The notes beneath the pieces were generated by a model, which searched no databases, was not told the DNA's origin, and was given only the letters and a program-made list of their open reading frames with translations. The position numbers and the translations under genes were made by a program. A DNA stretch of 64,000 nt from Candidatus Parepulonipiscium sp. PG-Nuni2H_MBin01 (GTDB lineage: Bacteria; Bacillota; Clostridia; Lachnospirales; Cellulosilyticaceae), in NCBI GenBank assembly GCA_001994995.1, contig MDJM01000060.1, forward strand, positions 1 to 64,000, in the 5' to 3' direction. Below are positions 17,769 to 26,404 of the stretch, in pieces; the first letter of the stretch is position 1, and each line of letters opens with the position of its first letter.

Positions 17769-17805
17769 TAAAAAAAAGTTACTTAAAACCTAAGCTTTAA
17801 GTAAC
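17769..17805 (-). terminator. Terminator of the thlA-ctfA-ctfB operon
   Basis: On the minus strand GTTACTTAAA pairs perfectly with TTTAAGTAAC around an eight-base loop and is followed by an unbroken T-run (A-run at 17769-17777 on the plus strand). Confidence 0.9.
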
Positions 17806-17813
17806 CATTTTGC

Positions 17814-18461
17814 TTACATCATATTTTTTAAATGCTCACTTACTAGTAGTGGCGCATCAGTAGCATTTTGAACGTCTTCAACGCTAAATTCTGGATTAAT
17901 CTCAGTTAAAACAAGGCCATCTTTAGTAACTTCTATAACACCCATTTCCGTTACAATTAAATTCACTTGATTTTGAGCAGTCAATGGTAGTGTGCAATCT
18001 TTTAAAATTTTAAACTTACCTTTATTCATATGCTCCATTGCCACTATAACCTTTTTAGCGCCCACAACAAGGTCCATTGCCCCGCCCATACCAGGAACTA
18101 ACTTACCAGGAATCATCCAATTGGCAAGGTTGCCATGTTGGTCAACTTGCAATGCACCCAAAATAGTAGCATCAACATGCCCTCCTCTAATAATAGCAAA
18201 AGACATAGTGCTATCAAAAAACGCTCCTCCAACTGCTATTGTTGCCGGCTGCCCACCAGCATTTACAATATCTAAATTTTCTTCTCCTTCAGCAGGCTTG
18301 CCACCAATGCCAATAAAGCCATTTTCCGATTGAAAAATTATATCAATGCCATCATCCAAAAACTCAGGTACAAGAGTCGGTAGCCCAATGCCAAGGTTAA
18401 CTACGTCTCCATCTTTTAGCTCTTTAGCAACACGCTGTGCAATTATATGTTTAATATCCAT
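17814..18461 (-). CDS. ctfB: CoA-transferase subunit B (acetoacetate/butyrate type)
   Basis: The beta subunit of a class I (3-oxoacid/acetate-butyrate) CoA-transferase, 215 residues. The catalytic Glu lies in [11 protein letters not shown], followed by [16 protein letters not shown] and [19 protein letters not shown], all hallmarks of the AtoA/ScoB/CtfB chain. I chose ATG 18461. It begins one base after the TAG of ctfA (18463-18465), with a GGGGGGC ribosome-binding site inside the end of ctfA, so the two are translationally coupled. An in-frame ATG at 18476 would be poorly positioned. Together with ctfA it moves CoA between acetyl-CoA and a keto or short-chain acid. Confidence 0.93.
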   Translation of the reverse strand: MDIKHIIAQRVAKELKDGDVVNLGIGLPTLVPEFLDDGIDIIFQSENGFIGIGGKPAEGEENLDIVNAGGQPATIAVGGAFFDSTMSFAIIRGGHVDATILGALQVDQHGNLANWMIPGKLVPGMGGAMDLVVGAKKVIVAMEHMNKGKFKILKDCTLPLTAQNQVNLIVTEMGVIEVTKDGLVLTEINPEFSVEDVQNATDAPLLVSEHLKNMM

Positions 18462-18462
18462 A

Positions 18463-19119
18463 CTAGCGCCCCCCATCTATAATATAATCTACAAATATAT
18501 GTGGTGTTACAACGTTTTCAGGTTTAATTTCACCAATTTCAACTATTTGCGCTGCTTCTACTATTACTATATCAGCCGCGGTTGCCATCACTGGCCCAAA
18601 GTTACGCGTAGAACCGTTGTAACAAACGTTTCCTCTTTTATCCACAACTCCAGCTCCTATTATTGCAACATCAGCTTTTAACGGTTTTTCGAGCAAATAT
18701 TGCTGTCCATCCACCTCAATTATATCTTTACCTTCAGCCACCACAGTTCCAATGCCAGTCGGGGTTAATACACCACCAAGCCCTGCTCCGCAACATCTTA
18801 TGCGCTCTGCAATTGTACCTTGTGGAATTAGTTCAAATTTCGTTTCATTAGAATTAAGTTGCCTAACTGCCTCTCTATTTAGCCCAATATGCGATGCTAT
18901 TATACAATCGAATTGTTTATTAGCAACCATATGGCCTACTCCATACTGTGGCAGGCCTGTGTCATTGCAAATTAGAGTTAAGTGTTTTACATCCAATTCT
19001 ACAAGCTTTTCAATAATTTTATGCGGACTTCCACAGCCCATAAATCCACTAACCATTATAGTCATTGAGTCTTTAACTATATTTGATAATTCATCTATAG
19101 CTATTACTTTATCTTTCAT
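18463..19119 (-). CDS. ctfA: CoA-transferase subunit A (acetoacetate/butyrate type)
   Basis: The alpha subunit of the heterodimeric CoA-transferase, 218 residues, matching AtoD/CtfA in length. Motifs are the glycine-rich [18 protein letters not shown] near the N-terminus, [27 protein letters not shown] and [18 protein letters not shown] chose ATG 19119, with GGGAGTG eight bases upstream; reading further upstream would run into thlA. It sits between thlA and ctfB in one operon. In clostridia this set acts in acid re-assimilation and solvent formation, or in acetoacetate use. Acetoacetate decarboxylase, which would make acetone, is not in the window. Confidence 0.93.
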   Translation of the reverse strand: MKDKVIAIDELSNIVKDSMTIMVSGFMGCGSPHKIIEKLVELDVKHLTLICNDTGLPQYGVGHMVANKQFDCIIASHIGLNREAVRQLNSNETKFELIPQGTIAERIRCCGAGLGGVLTPTGIGTVVAEGKDIIEVDGQQYLLEKPLKADVAIIGAGVVDKRGNVCYNGSTRNFGPVMATAADIVIVEAAQIVEIGEIKPENVVTPHIFVDYIIDGGR

Positions 19120-19130
19120 ACTATCACTCC

Positions 19131-20339
19131 CTAAACATTTTTTACAATAAGCGCAGTTCCCATTCCACCGCCGATACATAGTGATGCAAGGCCATACGTT
19201 AAATTACGCTTCTTCATTTCATGCACTAATGTTGTAGTTATTCTAGCTCCTGATGCACCTAGTGGATGGCCTATAGCTATTGCACCGCCATTTACATTAG
19301 TTCGTTCGTCAAACCATTCGTTTGTTACATCTGGGTAATTTTCTTTTAGACCTTCAATTACTCCTAACGATTGTACTGCAAACGCTTCATTTAGCTCAAT
19401 TAAGTCCATATCTTTTAATGTCATATTGCAACTGTCTAACGCATTTTTTATTGCTGGCACTGGCCCTAGCCCCATTACTGCTGGGTCTACTCCGCCTTGG
19501 CCTAGCGCTATTATTTCCGCCATCGGTGTAAGATTATACTTTTTAACAGCCTCTTCTGATGCTATAATTACTATACTAGCGCCATCGTTTAACCCCGATG
19601 CATTTCCTGCTGTCACAGACCCATCTTTTTTAAACGCAGCTCTAAGGCCTGCTAAAGCTTGTGCAGTTGTTTTTCTATTTGGATATTCATCCTCATCAAA
19701 TACAATTTCATCTCTTTTAATTTTTACTTTAACTGGCACAATTTCATCTTCAAACTTCTTGCTATCAATTGCTGCTATCGCTTTAGATTGTGAGTTAAGC
19801 GCAAACTCATCCTGCGCCTCTCTACTTATGCCATATTTATCTGCAATGTTCTCAGCAGTAATTCCCATATGATAGTTATTAAACATATCAGTTAGCCCAT
19901 CAATTATAATACTATCCTTTAGTTCCATACTACCCATCTTATGGCCTTGTCTAATGTTAGCCGCTGTTACAAACGGCGCTTGACTCATAACTTCAACTCC
20001 GCCAGATACAACTATATTTGCTAAGCCAGCTTTTATTTGCGCGTACGCTAACATAACGGATTTCATTCCGCTACCACAAATCATATTCACACAATAAGCA
20101 GGCACATCTTGACCTATGCCACCCCACACTGATGCAGCTCTTGCAATTCCTTGCCCTTGCCCTGCTTGTAACACACTTCCTAATATAACTTCATCCACCG
20201 TTTGTGGCTCTACTTTAGCATCAGCTAACGTTTGTTTTATTACTTGTGCCGCTAACTCCGCTGGCGTAATATTTGATAACGTACCACAAAACTTTCCTAC
20301 TGCACTTCTTTTTGCAGTTACAATATATACTTTTGACAT
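19131..20339 (-). CDS. thlA: Acetyl-CoA acetyltransferase (thiolase)
   Basis: Condenses two acetyl-CoA to acetoacetyl-CoA, or the reverse; 402 residues. The acylated Cys88 lies in NMICGSGMKSV, with NEAFAVQ, GHPLGASGARI (catalytic His) and the second Cys in LCIGGGMGTA. The length and motifs fit biosynthetic bacterial thiolases (ThlA/AtoB). AAGGAG precedes ATG 20339. It is the first gene of thlA-ctfA-ctfB, 11 bases ahead of ctfA, so the three would convert between acetoacetate and two acetyl-CoA. A plausible promoter (TTGCAT, 17 bases, TATTGT) lies upstream on the minus strand, close to the terminator of the neighbouring GH3 gene. Confidence 0.96.
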   Translation of the reverse strand: MSKVYIVTAKRSAVGKFCGTLSNITPAELAAQVIKQTLADAKVEPQTVDEVILGSVLQAGQGQGIARAASVWGGIGQDVPAYCVNMICGSGMKSVMLAYAQIKAGLANIVVSGGVEVMSQAPFVTAANIRQGHKMGSMELKDSIIIDGLTDMFNNYHMGITAENIADKYGISREAQDEFALNSQSKAIAAIDSKKFEDEIVPVKVKIKRDEIVFDEDEYPNRKTTAQALAGLRAAFKKDGSVTAGNASGLNDGASIVIIASEEAVKKYNLTPMAEIIALGQGGVDPAVMGLGPVPAIKNALDSCNMTLKDMDLIELNEAFAVQSLGVIEGLKENYPDVTNEWFDERTNVNGGAIAIGHPLGASGARITTTLVHEMKKRNLTYGLASLCIGGGMGTALIVKNV

Positions 20340-20457
20340 CGAATTCTCCTTCTAGCAATGCCACGCACCGCGATTATTAATTTTTAGGGAATAATCCCAT
20401 AACAAAACAATATCATAAAGAAAAGTAGTATGCAAGTATAAATATATAATTTTTAGC

Positions 20458-20500
20458 CAAAAAAACACCTCATTTATCCATATAATATGGACAATGAGGT
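20458..20500 (-). terminator. Terminator after the GH3 gene
   Basis: On the minus strand ACCTCATT-G-TCCATA pairs with TATGGA-TA-AATGAGGT and is followed by GTTTTTTTGG. It ends the SBP-yesM-yesN-GH3 transcript. Confidence 0.85.
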
Positions 20501-20507
20501 TATCTAT

Positions 20508-23216
20508 TTAGTCATGTATTGGTACGAATGCAATACGATTTATACTAAGTTCACCACTAACATAATCTAGTTTTAATTCATAAGCACCTTCCACTAACTG
20601 AACTGTTGCAAGTTTTTTAGTAACACTCTCGCCTTTAGTGTTGCCCACTTGAATAGTTGTCATTAGCTTATTGTTTAGCAAAATGTTACACGTAGTTTGT
20701 GCAAAACCTTTAGCAATAGAGCTGTATGTCACATCCACTTGATAAACGCCAGCTTGGTCAAAATAAAATTGCTCGGTTTTCTCACGAATATCTATAGCTA
20801 AATCCACTAGCGGTGGCACTTGTGGGTTTGCCTCCATAGCTTCAAATAACTGAGGCTTGCTAAATAGTTGCTCATTTCTTTCTAACGACCTAGTTGCCAT
20901 AACAAACTTACAAATATTCATAGCACAGCGTTGCAATTCTCCAAGAGCAAGCCATCCCGAATTTAACGCTTCACTTAGATTATCGTTATTTTCATTTGTT
21001 TCAGCTCCGTAATTTCCAACTACCATATATATATCGTTTTGCGACTTTATCATGCTAGCTACATTTGTACGAGTAGCAGGACCACCATCAATTACATAGT
21101 TCATCCTAGCCCACCAGTCAGTCATTACAATACCTTTAAATCTCCACTGCTCACGTAAAATAGTAGTATTTAAATCATAATTAGATGCGCACCAATGGCC
21201 ATTAATAGGATTGTAAGCTGTCATTACGCTTGTAGCTTCTCCTTCTTTAATAGCAATTTCAAATCCGCGCAAATATATTTCACGTAGTGCACGCTCTGAA
21301 ACGATAGCTTCAATTTCATGGCGGTAACTTTCTTGGCTATTACAAGCGAAGTGTTTAAGAGTAGCGTTTGCTCCGCCTCTTTTTATACCTCGAACTACCG
21401 CTGCAGCCATCTTACCTGTTAAAATTGGGTCTTCAGAAAAATACTCAAAGTTACGGCCATTAAGCGGATTACGGTGAATGTTAAGCCCCGGTCCTAGAAG
21501 CACATCAATATAGTTCTCCTTAAGCTCTTTTCCTTCCATAACATAAAGGCGCTCAATTAACTCAGTGTCCCATGTGGAGGCTAACAGCGTCCCAATAGGT
21601 AGCTGAGTTGCATAACTACCGTTTTCCATACGAATACCAGACGGCCCATCCGCTGCGCAAACTAGCGGAATACCAAATGCACGTAACTTTTCAGTAACAC
21701 CACCAAATGCAGATGCTGTACCAGGCGTTACATCCGGATGACTCATACCTTCACCACGCACCAAAATTTCTAAATCCTCTCGTGATAGCTGCGCAATAAA
21801 CTCCTCCATTACAATTTCGCCATCTCTAACTTGTTGCAACTTATAACCTTTATCTCCTGTATACTCGATTTCATTTGGCACTCTAATTTTAATCCGTTTA
21901 ACTAAATCCACATTTCTAACCGGCACTTTTTCATATGCTATTGTAACTTCACCATCAGCATTAAACAGAGGCTTTATTCTACTAAAGTTAGTTGTAGGTG
22001 CTAGCGCTTCATATAGCTGAGTAACTATAAGACAATGCGGAATTGTAAATCTAACAGTATCATAAATATATCTGCAACTATTACTAATGTGCAGCAAATA
22101 CTCACCTTGCTCTAGCACATATGCAGACTTATATCTAGTAGCACCGCTATCATCATAAGATGCAACCAGATTAAGCGGAATAACTAATTCAAATTCCTCA
22201 CTCTCGCCTGGCTCTAAATATTTAGTCTTCTTAAATCCCACTAATGCACACGTCGGTTTGCCTAAATACCCTTGCGGTGGCTCGCTATAAACCTGAATAA
22301 CTTCTCTACCACCGTACGTATCACCCGTGTTTGTAACTTTAATATCTATATGATATTCGCTTAGTAGTTTACATTCACTGATAATCTCCACCTCAAACGT
22401 AGTATAGGATAAACCAAATCCAAACGGATATTTAACCTTTTGTGGCGCAAACGTTTCAAAGTATCTATACCCAACGTATATATCTTCTTGGTATAAATTT
22501 CTCTTACTACCACCATGGTTTTTAGTAGAAGGGTAATCGTCTATACTATGAGCGATAGTATCTGGCAACTTACCACATGGAGTAATATCCCCAACAATAA
22601 CATCTACAATAGCGTTTCCGCCTTCCATCCCACCTTGCCATGCGTATATAATCATATCTATATCATCATTTTCCCATGACATATCAATTATGTTTGACAC
22701 ATTAAGCACAACGCCCACTTGCCCAAAATGCTTACACACATTTGTAATAAGCTGCTGCTCAACATCTGTAAGATAATAACTACCAGGCTCTGCTGTGTAA
22801 TCTTTATCCTCACCCGCAGTTCTACCAATAATTATAATCGCTTTAGATGAAACTGTAGCCGCATTTTTAATTAACTCCTCATCAACTCGCATCTCCTCTT
22901 GAGACCATGGCTCCGAAGCCCAACTACCATCACCTTTATTAACAGGATTTTCACTAACCCAGCGTTTATAAGCACAAAAAACTTCCTCATTAACATTAAC
23001 TTGCTCACGTTCCTTAAGACTATTTATAAAATCTGTAGCATATTCAACATTAACAGAACCTCCAGAACCTGTGCCCGAGCGGTAATAATCAAACTGACAT
23101 CTACCAAATACAGCAACGTTCTCATTATCTTGTAAAGGTAAAAAATCACTTTCATTCTTTAGCAATACCGCTCCTTGAGCAGCTATTATTCTACTTAGTT
23201 TTGCGAATTTTGTCAT
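20508..23216 (-). CDS. GH3 beta-glucosidase with permuted domain order
   Basis: A 902-residue glycoside hydrolase family 3 enzyme releasing terminal beta-glucose. The domain order is unusual. The alpha/beta sandwich normally at the C-terminus comes first (about residues 1-230, AAQGAVLLKNESDFLPL), then a fibronectin-III-like domain (about 265-380), then the TIM barrel (about 470-800), where Asp700 in IVMTDWWARMN is the expected nucleophile and LKHFACNSQE the substrate-binding motif. A short beta-sandwich tail (about 805-902, FYFDQAGVYQVDV) resembles a carbohydrate-binding module. Such swapped GH3 enzymes are known from rumen Clostridia (Butyrivibrio, Ruminococcus). There is no signal peptide. 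It starts 12 bases after yesN, so it is in the regulator operon. Confidence 0.9.
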   Translation of the reverse strand: MTKFAKLSRIIAAQGAVLLKNESDFLPLQDNENVAVFGRCQFDYYRSGTGSGGSVNVEYATDFINSLKEREQVNVNEEVFCAYKRWVSENPVNKGDGSWASEPWSQEEMRVDEELIKNAATVSSKAIIIIGRTAGEDKDYTAEPGSYYLTDVEQQLITNVCKHFGQVGVVLNVSNIIDMSWENDDIDMIIYAWQGGMEGGNAIVDVIVGDITPCGKLPDTIAHSIDDYPSTKNHGGSKRNLYQEDIYVGYRYFETFAPQKVKYPFGFGLSYTTFEVEIISECKLLSEYHIDIKVTNTGDTYGGREVIQVYSEPPQGYLGKPTCALVGFKKTKYLEPGESEEFELVIPLNLVASYDDSGATRYKSAYVLEQGEYLLHISNSCRYIYDTVRFTIPHCLIVTQLYEALAPTTNFSRIKPLFNADGEVTIAYEKVPVRNVDLVKRIKIRVPNEIEYTGDKGYKLQQVRDGEIVMEEFIAQLSREDLEILVRGEGMSHPDVTPGTASAFGGVTEKLRAFGIPLVCAADGPSGIRMENGSYATQLPIGTLLASTWDTELIERLYVMEGKELKENYIDVLLGPGLNIHRNPLNGRNFEYFSEDPILTGKMAAAVVRGIKRGGANATLKHFACNSQESYRHEIEAIVSERALREIYLRGFEIAIKEGEATSVMTAYNPINGHWCASNYDLNTTILREQWRFKGIVMTDWWARMNYVIDGGPATRTNVASMIKSQNDIYMVVGNYGAETNENNDNLSEALNSGWLALGELQRCAMNICKFVMATRSLERNEQLFSKPQLFEAMEANPQVPPLVDLAIDIREKTEQFYFDQAGVYQVDVTYSSIAKGFAQTTCNILLNNKLMTTIQVGNTKGESVTKKLATVQLVEGAYELKLDYVSGELSINRIAFVPIHD

Positions 23217-23228
23217 ATTATTCCCCTT

Positions 23229-24617
23229 TCACTTTAACAACATGTTTTTTCTATACTCAGTTGGCGACACTCCGCTCTCTGACCTAAAGATTTTCATAAA
23301 ATGTTTTTCGTTTTCATATCCAACTTTATGTCCTATTTCGGTAATTTTTAAGTTTGTTGTTTCAAGAAGCTTTTTCGCTTCTGCAATTCTTATTTCCTTA
23401 AGATAGCTCACAAAATTTTTATTTGTATATTGCTTAAAAACGTATGAGAACAAGCTGTAGTTCATGGATATATGGTTTGAAACTACTGCCATGTTTAAAT
23501 CAGTATTATAATTCTCTTTTATAAACAATATCGCCTCTTGGATTTTTTGCTTATTTTTGTAATCATCAAACTTATTATTTATGCTGTCGTTTATGCTCTT
23601 TATGTTGGTTGTTAGGCTGTCCATATACATATTGATATTTGCATACTCAAGTATGTCATCTGTTAGCTCAAGTTTCTCCACTTGTAATACACTTTGGTAT
23701 GTGTCTAATATTTCTTGTATAAAGGTTCTCATATTAGCTTCAAACACATCAAATTCTATTGCACCTTTTATTATCTCATCTTCCATTGCTTTTAACTCAC
23801 TAATTACCTGTTCAATTTTTGGTGTGCCTATTTGCTGTGCCAACTTTTTCATCTTTTTTACGTGGGTATTATTTGTATTTTGTAACTGAATTATCTCTTC
23901 ATATCTCACTATTTTTTTATTTTTACTAAATGCCTCTTTTCTAGCTAGTATCGCCTGCCTATTAGCTTGCTCTATATTTTCAATTCCGCTAGTGATTTCA
24001 CTTACACCAACGTTTGCCAATACTTCTAAATCCTCATTATTATAAATTATATATGTGTTTTCGCCTAGGCTTATCAAGTTATTTTCAGCTTTCACTAAGC
24101 CGTTTGCTATTATATAATTTTTTGTTTCATATTTCGCTTTGTAATATTTAACTATACTATTTTTTTCGTAATCCGTCAAGTTTTTCTCATGTATTAGCAG
24201 GCGTAGTTGCTGTGTTTCTATCATTTCTTTTGTTTCTTGTTTCTTCGCTAATTCTGCTGTTAATTTGTGCAACACTTCTTTTATCTTATCTCTATCCACT
24301 GGTTTTAATAAATACTCTCTTACCCCATTTCTAAGCAGCGCTACTGCGTAATTAAAATCATCATAACCGCTAATAGCTACTATAAGTGGCGGATTTGGTA
24401 TCTCGTTTACTTTATCTACTAGCTCTAATCCTGTCATTTTTGGCATTCGTATATCCGTAAACATTATATCCACTTTTTCAGTTTGCAATATTTCTAAAGC
24501 TTTTATACCACTATTACACTCTAAAACTATTTTAATGGGCACTGCACTACGCTCTACCATTGATTTGATACCTTTTCTAATGAGTTTCTCGTCTTCTACA
24601 ACTAAAATAGTGTACAT
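23229..24617 (-). CDS. Response regulator, AraC type (YesN-like)
   Basis: A 462-residue two-component response regulator. The N-terminal receiver domain has the acidic pair in LVVEDEKL, phospho-acceptor Asp55 in MFTDIRMPK, and KPVD. A long helical middle follows, then a C-terminal AraC-type double helix-turn-helix (about residues 360-460, ending ISMNYSLFSYVFKQYTNKNF ... SPTEYRKNML). I chose ATG 24617, since the upstream GTG (24629) overlaps the GGAGAGG ribosome-binding site. It lies directly downstream of its kinase and upstream of GH3, so it most likely activates the surrounding glycoside genes in response to a sugar. Confidence 0.93.
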   Translation of the reverse strand: MYTILVVEDEKLIRKGIKSMVERSAVPIKIVLECNSGIKALEILQTEKVDIMFTDIRMPKMTGLELVDKVNEIPNPPLIVAISGYDDFNYAVALLRNGVREYLLKPVDRDKIKEVLHKLTAELAKKQETKEMIETQQLRLLIHEKNLTDYEKNSIVKYYKAKYETKNYIIANGLVKAENNLISLGENTYIIYNNEDLEVLANVGVSEITSGIENIEQANRQAILARKEAFSKNKKIVRYEEIIQLQNTNNTHVKKMKKLAQQIGTPKIEQVISELKAMEDEIIKGAIEFDVFEANMRTFIQEILDTYQSVLQVEKLELTDDILEYANINMYMDSLTTNIKSINDSINNKFDDYKNKQKIQEAILFIKENYNTDLNMAVVSNHISMNYSLFSYVFKQYTNKNFVSYLKEIRIAEAKKLLETTNLKITEIGHKVGYENEKHFMKIFRSESGVSPTEYRKNMLLK

Positions 24618-24641
24618 CCGCCTCTCCACCTCTCTATAAAG

Positions 24642-26396
24642 TTAAAAATAAGCTGTTACTGGCAAATATACCCGGACTTTTGTATAACTACCGTACTGTG
24701 ACTCAATCCTTATTCTATATTCATCCCCAAAACACATACTAATTCTATCTTGTACATTTTTAAGCCCTATGCTATTACCACTTCCTCCCGTAGTTTCAAT
24801 GGCTCCATCAATACGCTTAGCTAGCCTATCAAGCTCTTGTGGTGTCATACCTTTTCCTGTATCCATAATTTCAATGTATATTTGCGAACCTTCTCTTACT
24901 CCTTTAATATATATAGTAGTATCTTGCGCAATATCTTCTATACCATGATAGAGCGAATTTTCTATTATAGGTTGCAATGACATTTTAGGAATACTTTGCT
25001 TTAATACAGTTTCGTCAATTTGTATATCCAATAAAACTTCGTAATCAAACCGCAGATTAATAAGCACCATATAGTTTTTAATATACTCTAACTCTTCTTC
25101 TATAGTCACATTGCTGTTAGTCCACTTAATTGTATATCTAAGCAGCTTACCTAAAGCAGTTACTGCATCCGAAATTTCATATTGCTCTTCAATTTCCGCC
25201 ATCATTTTAATTGACTCTAGCACATTATAAATAAAGTGTGCATTTATCTGATTTTGCAGCGCTTTAATTTCAGAATTTTTAATCAATATCTCTCTACTTA
25301 TGTTCTCTTCCATCAACTCCTTTATCTGATGTGTCAACTTGTTTATTTGGATTCCGAGCTCATTTATTTCATCATCTCCATCCTCTTCTATTACTATGCT
25401 TAAGTCACCTCTTTGTATCTCATGTATTGAGTATAGAATATCATAAAACTTGGTGAACAGTTTACTTATTATACGATTTGATATAGCCGTAATAGCTATT
25501 ATTACCGTGGCCACTATAAACAATACTACATATCCAGTATTTATAAGTAGCTGCATTTGTTTTGTTATATCTTTAAATATTATCATGCTGCCATTTAACG
25601 CTTCTATCGGTGTGTAACCTATAACGTAGTTATTTGCATTATAAATCTTATAGTATATTTTAGATTTGTGCCGCTCATCTATATCAGATAATATAGTCTT
25701 TACCATCTCCAAATCGCTTACCCCATGCACTATCCCTCTATTATCTATAAATATAGTTTGCTCTCCATCTTCTGGCTCATATATGCTATTAAACATATTT
25801 TGCATGGTCATCGATACTTCCATTGTAGCAATTAGCGTGTCTTCATTATATATTTTACTCACATGTGCCATCAATAATTCTTTAGTTACTGCTGATGGAA
25901 ATAAATTATCTACATAGCTAAAATTCCACCCATCTTGTGTAGCCCAATACATATTATTCTTTCGCTCTTCATGATATATAATAGGCATCATCTCTTGTAC
26001 GTTATTATGCGGTAAATATAACCTTACTTGGTATAACAGCGGATTACTATTAACCATTCGTTCGAGCGTAGTTAAAGTGTTAGCGTAAAAGTCTATACTT
26101 TCTCTAGCTGTAATAGTTCTCTCATTGGCTAGAATTAAAAATTCTTCTAAATCGTTATCACCTAAAAAAAACCGTTCTACAATTTGTAAAGACTCTACGT
26201 TAGTTAATATTCTTTTGCTTTCATGGTCAATTTTATATTTTAACGAATTTAGCTCATTATTTAACGTATTGTTTAGCATAGAGCCAAATAGTATAGGTAT
26301 AAATATTATACTTGGTATCATTATGCTAACTACTGCTATTATTGCAACTTTATGATTTAAGTGTGCTCTATTCCATTTTTGTCTTAATTTTTCCAT
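24642..26396 (-). CDS. Sensor histidine kinase (YesM-like)
   Basis: A 584-residue membrane kinase of the Firmicute YesM/LytS-like class. TM1 is at about residues 18-38, then an extracellular sensing domain (about 40-280), TM2 at about 285-305, HAMP (about 310-360), the phospho-acceptor region QNQINAHFIYNVLES with His near residue 387, and a C-terminal HATPase (PIIENSLYHGIE as the N-box, GKGMTPQELDRL, SIGLKNVQDRI). Start ATG 26396 after TTAGGAA. It is encoded 8 bases after a lipoprotein binding protein and 24 bases before its regulator. Kinases of this type typically respond to extracellular oligosaccharides, sometimes through a binding protein. Confidence 0.93.
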   Translation of the reverse strand: MEKLRQKWNRAHLNHKVAIIAVVSIMIPSIIFIPILFGSMLNNTLNNELNSLKYKIDHESKRILTNVESLQIVERFFLGDNDLEEFLILANERTITARESIDFYANTLTTLERMVNSNPLLYQVRLYLPHNNVQEMMPIIYHEERKNNMYWATQDGWNFSYVDNLFPSAVTKELLMAHVSKIYNEDTLIATMEVSMTMQNMFNSIYEPEDGEQTIFIDNRGIVHGVSDLEMVKTILSDIDERHKSKIYYKIYNANNYVIGYTPIEALNGSMIIFKDITKQMQLLINTGYVVLFIVATVIIAITAISNRIISKLFTKFYDILYSIHEIQRGDLSIVIEEDGDDEINELGIQINKLTHQIKELMEENISREILIKNSEIKALQNQINAHFIYNVLESIKMMAEIEEQYEISDAVTALGKLLRYTIKWTNSNVTIEEELEYIKNYMVLINLRFDYEVLLDIQIDETVLKQSIPKMSLQPIIENSLYHGIEDIAQDTTIYIKGVREGSQIYIEIMDTGKGMTPQELDRLAKRIDGAIETTGGSGNSIGLKNVQDRISMCFGDEYRIRIESQYGSYTKVRVYLPVTAYF

Positions 26397-26404
26397 AGTT
26401 ATTC

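Noticed and set aside
17814-20339. Acetone-forming operon
   Set aside because: Acetoacetate decarboxylase is missing from the window, so only thiolase and CoA-transferase can be claimed.
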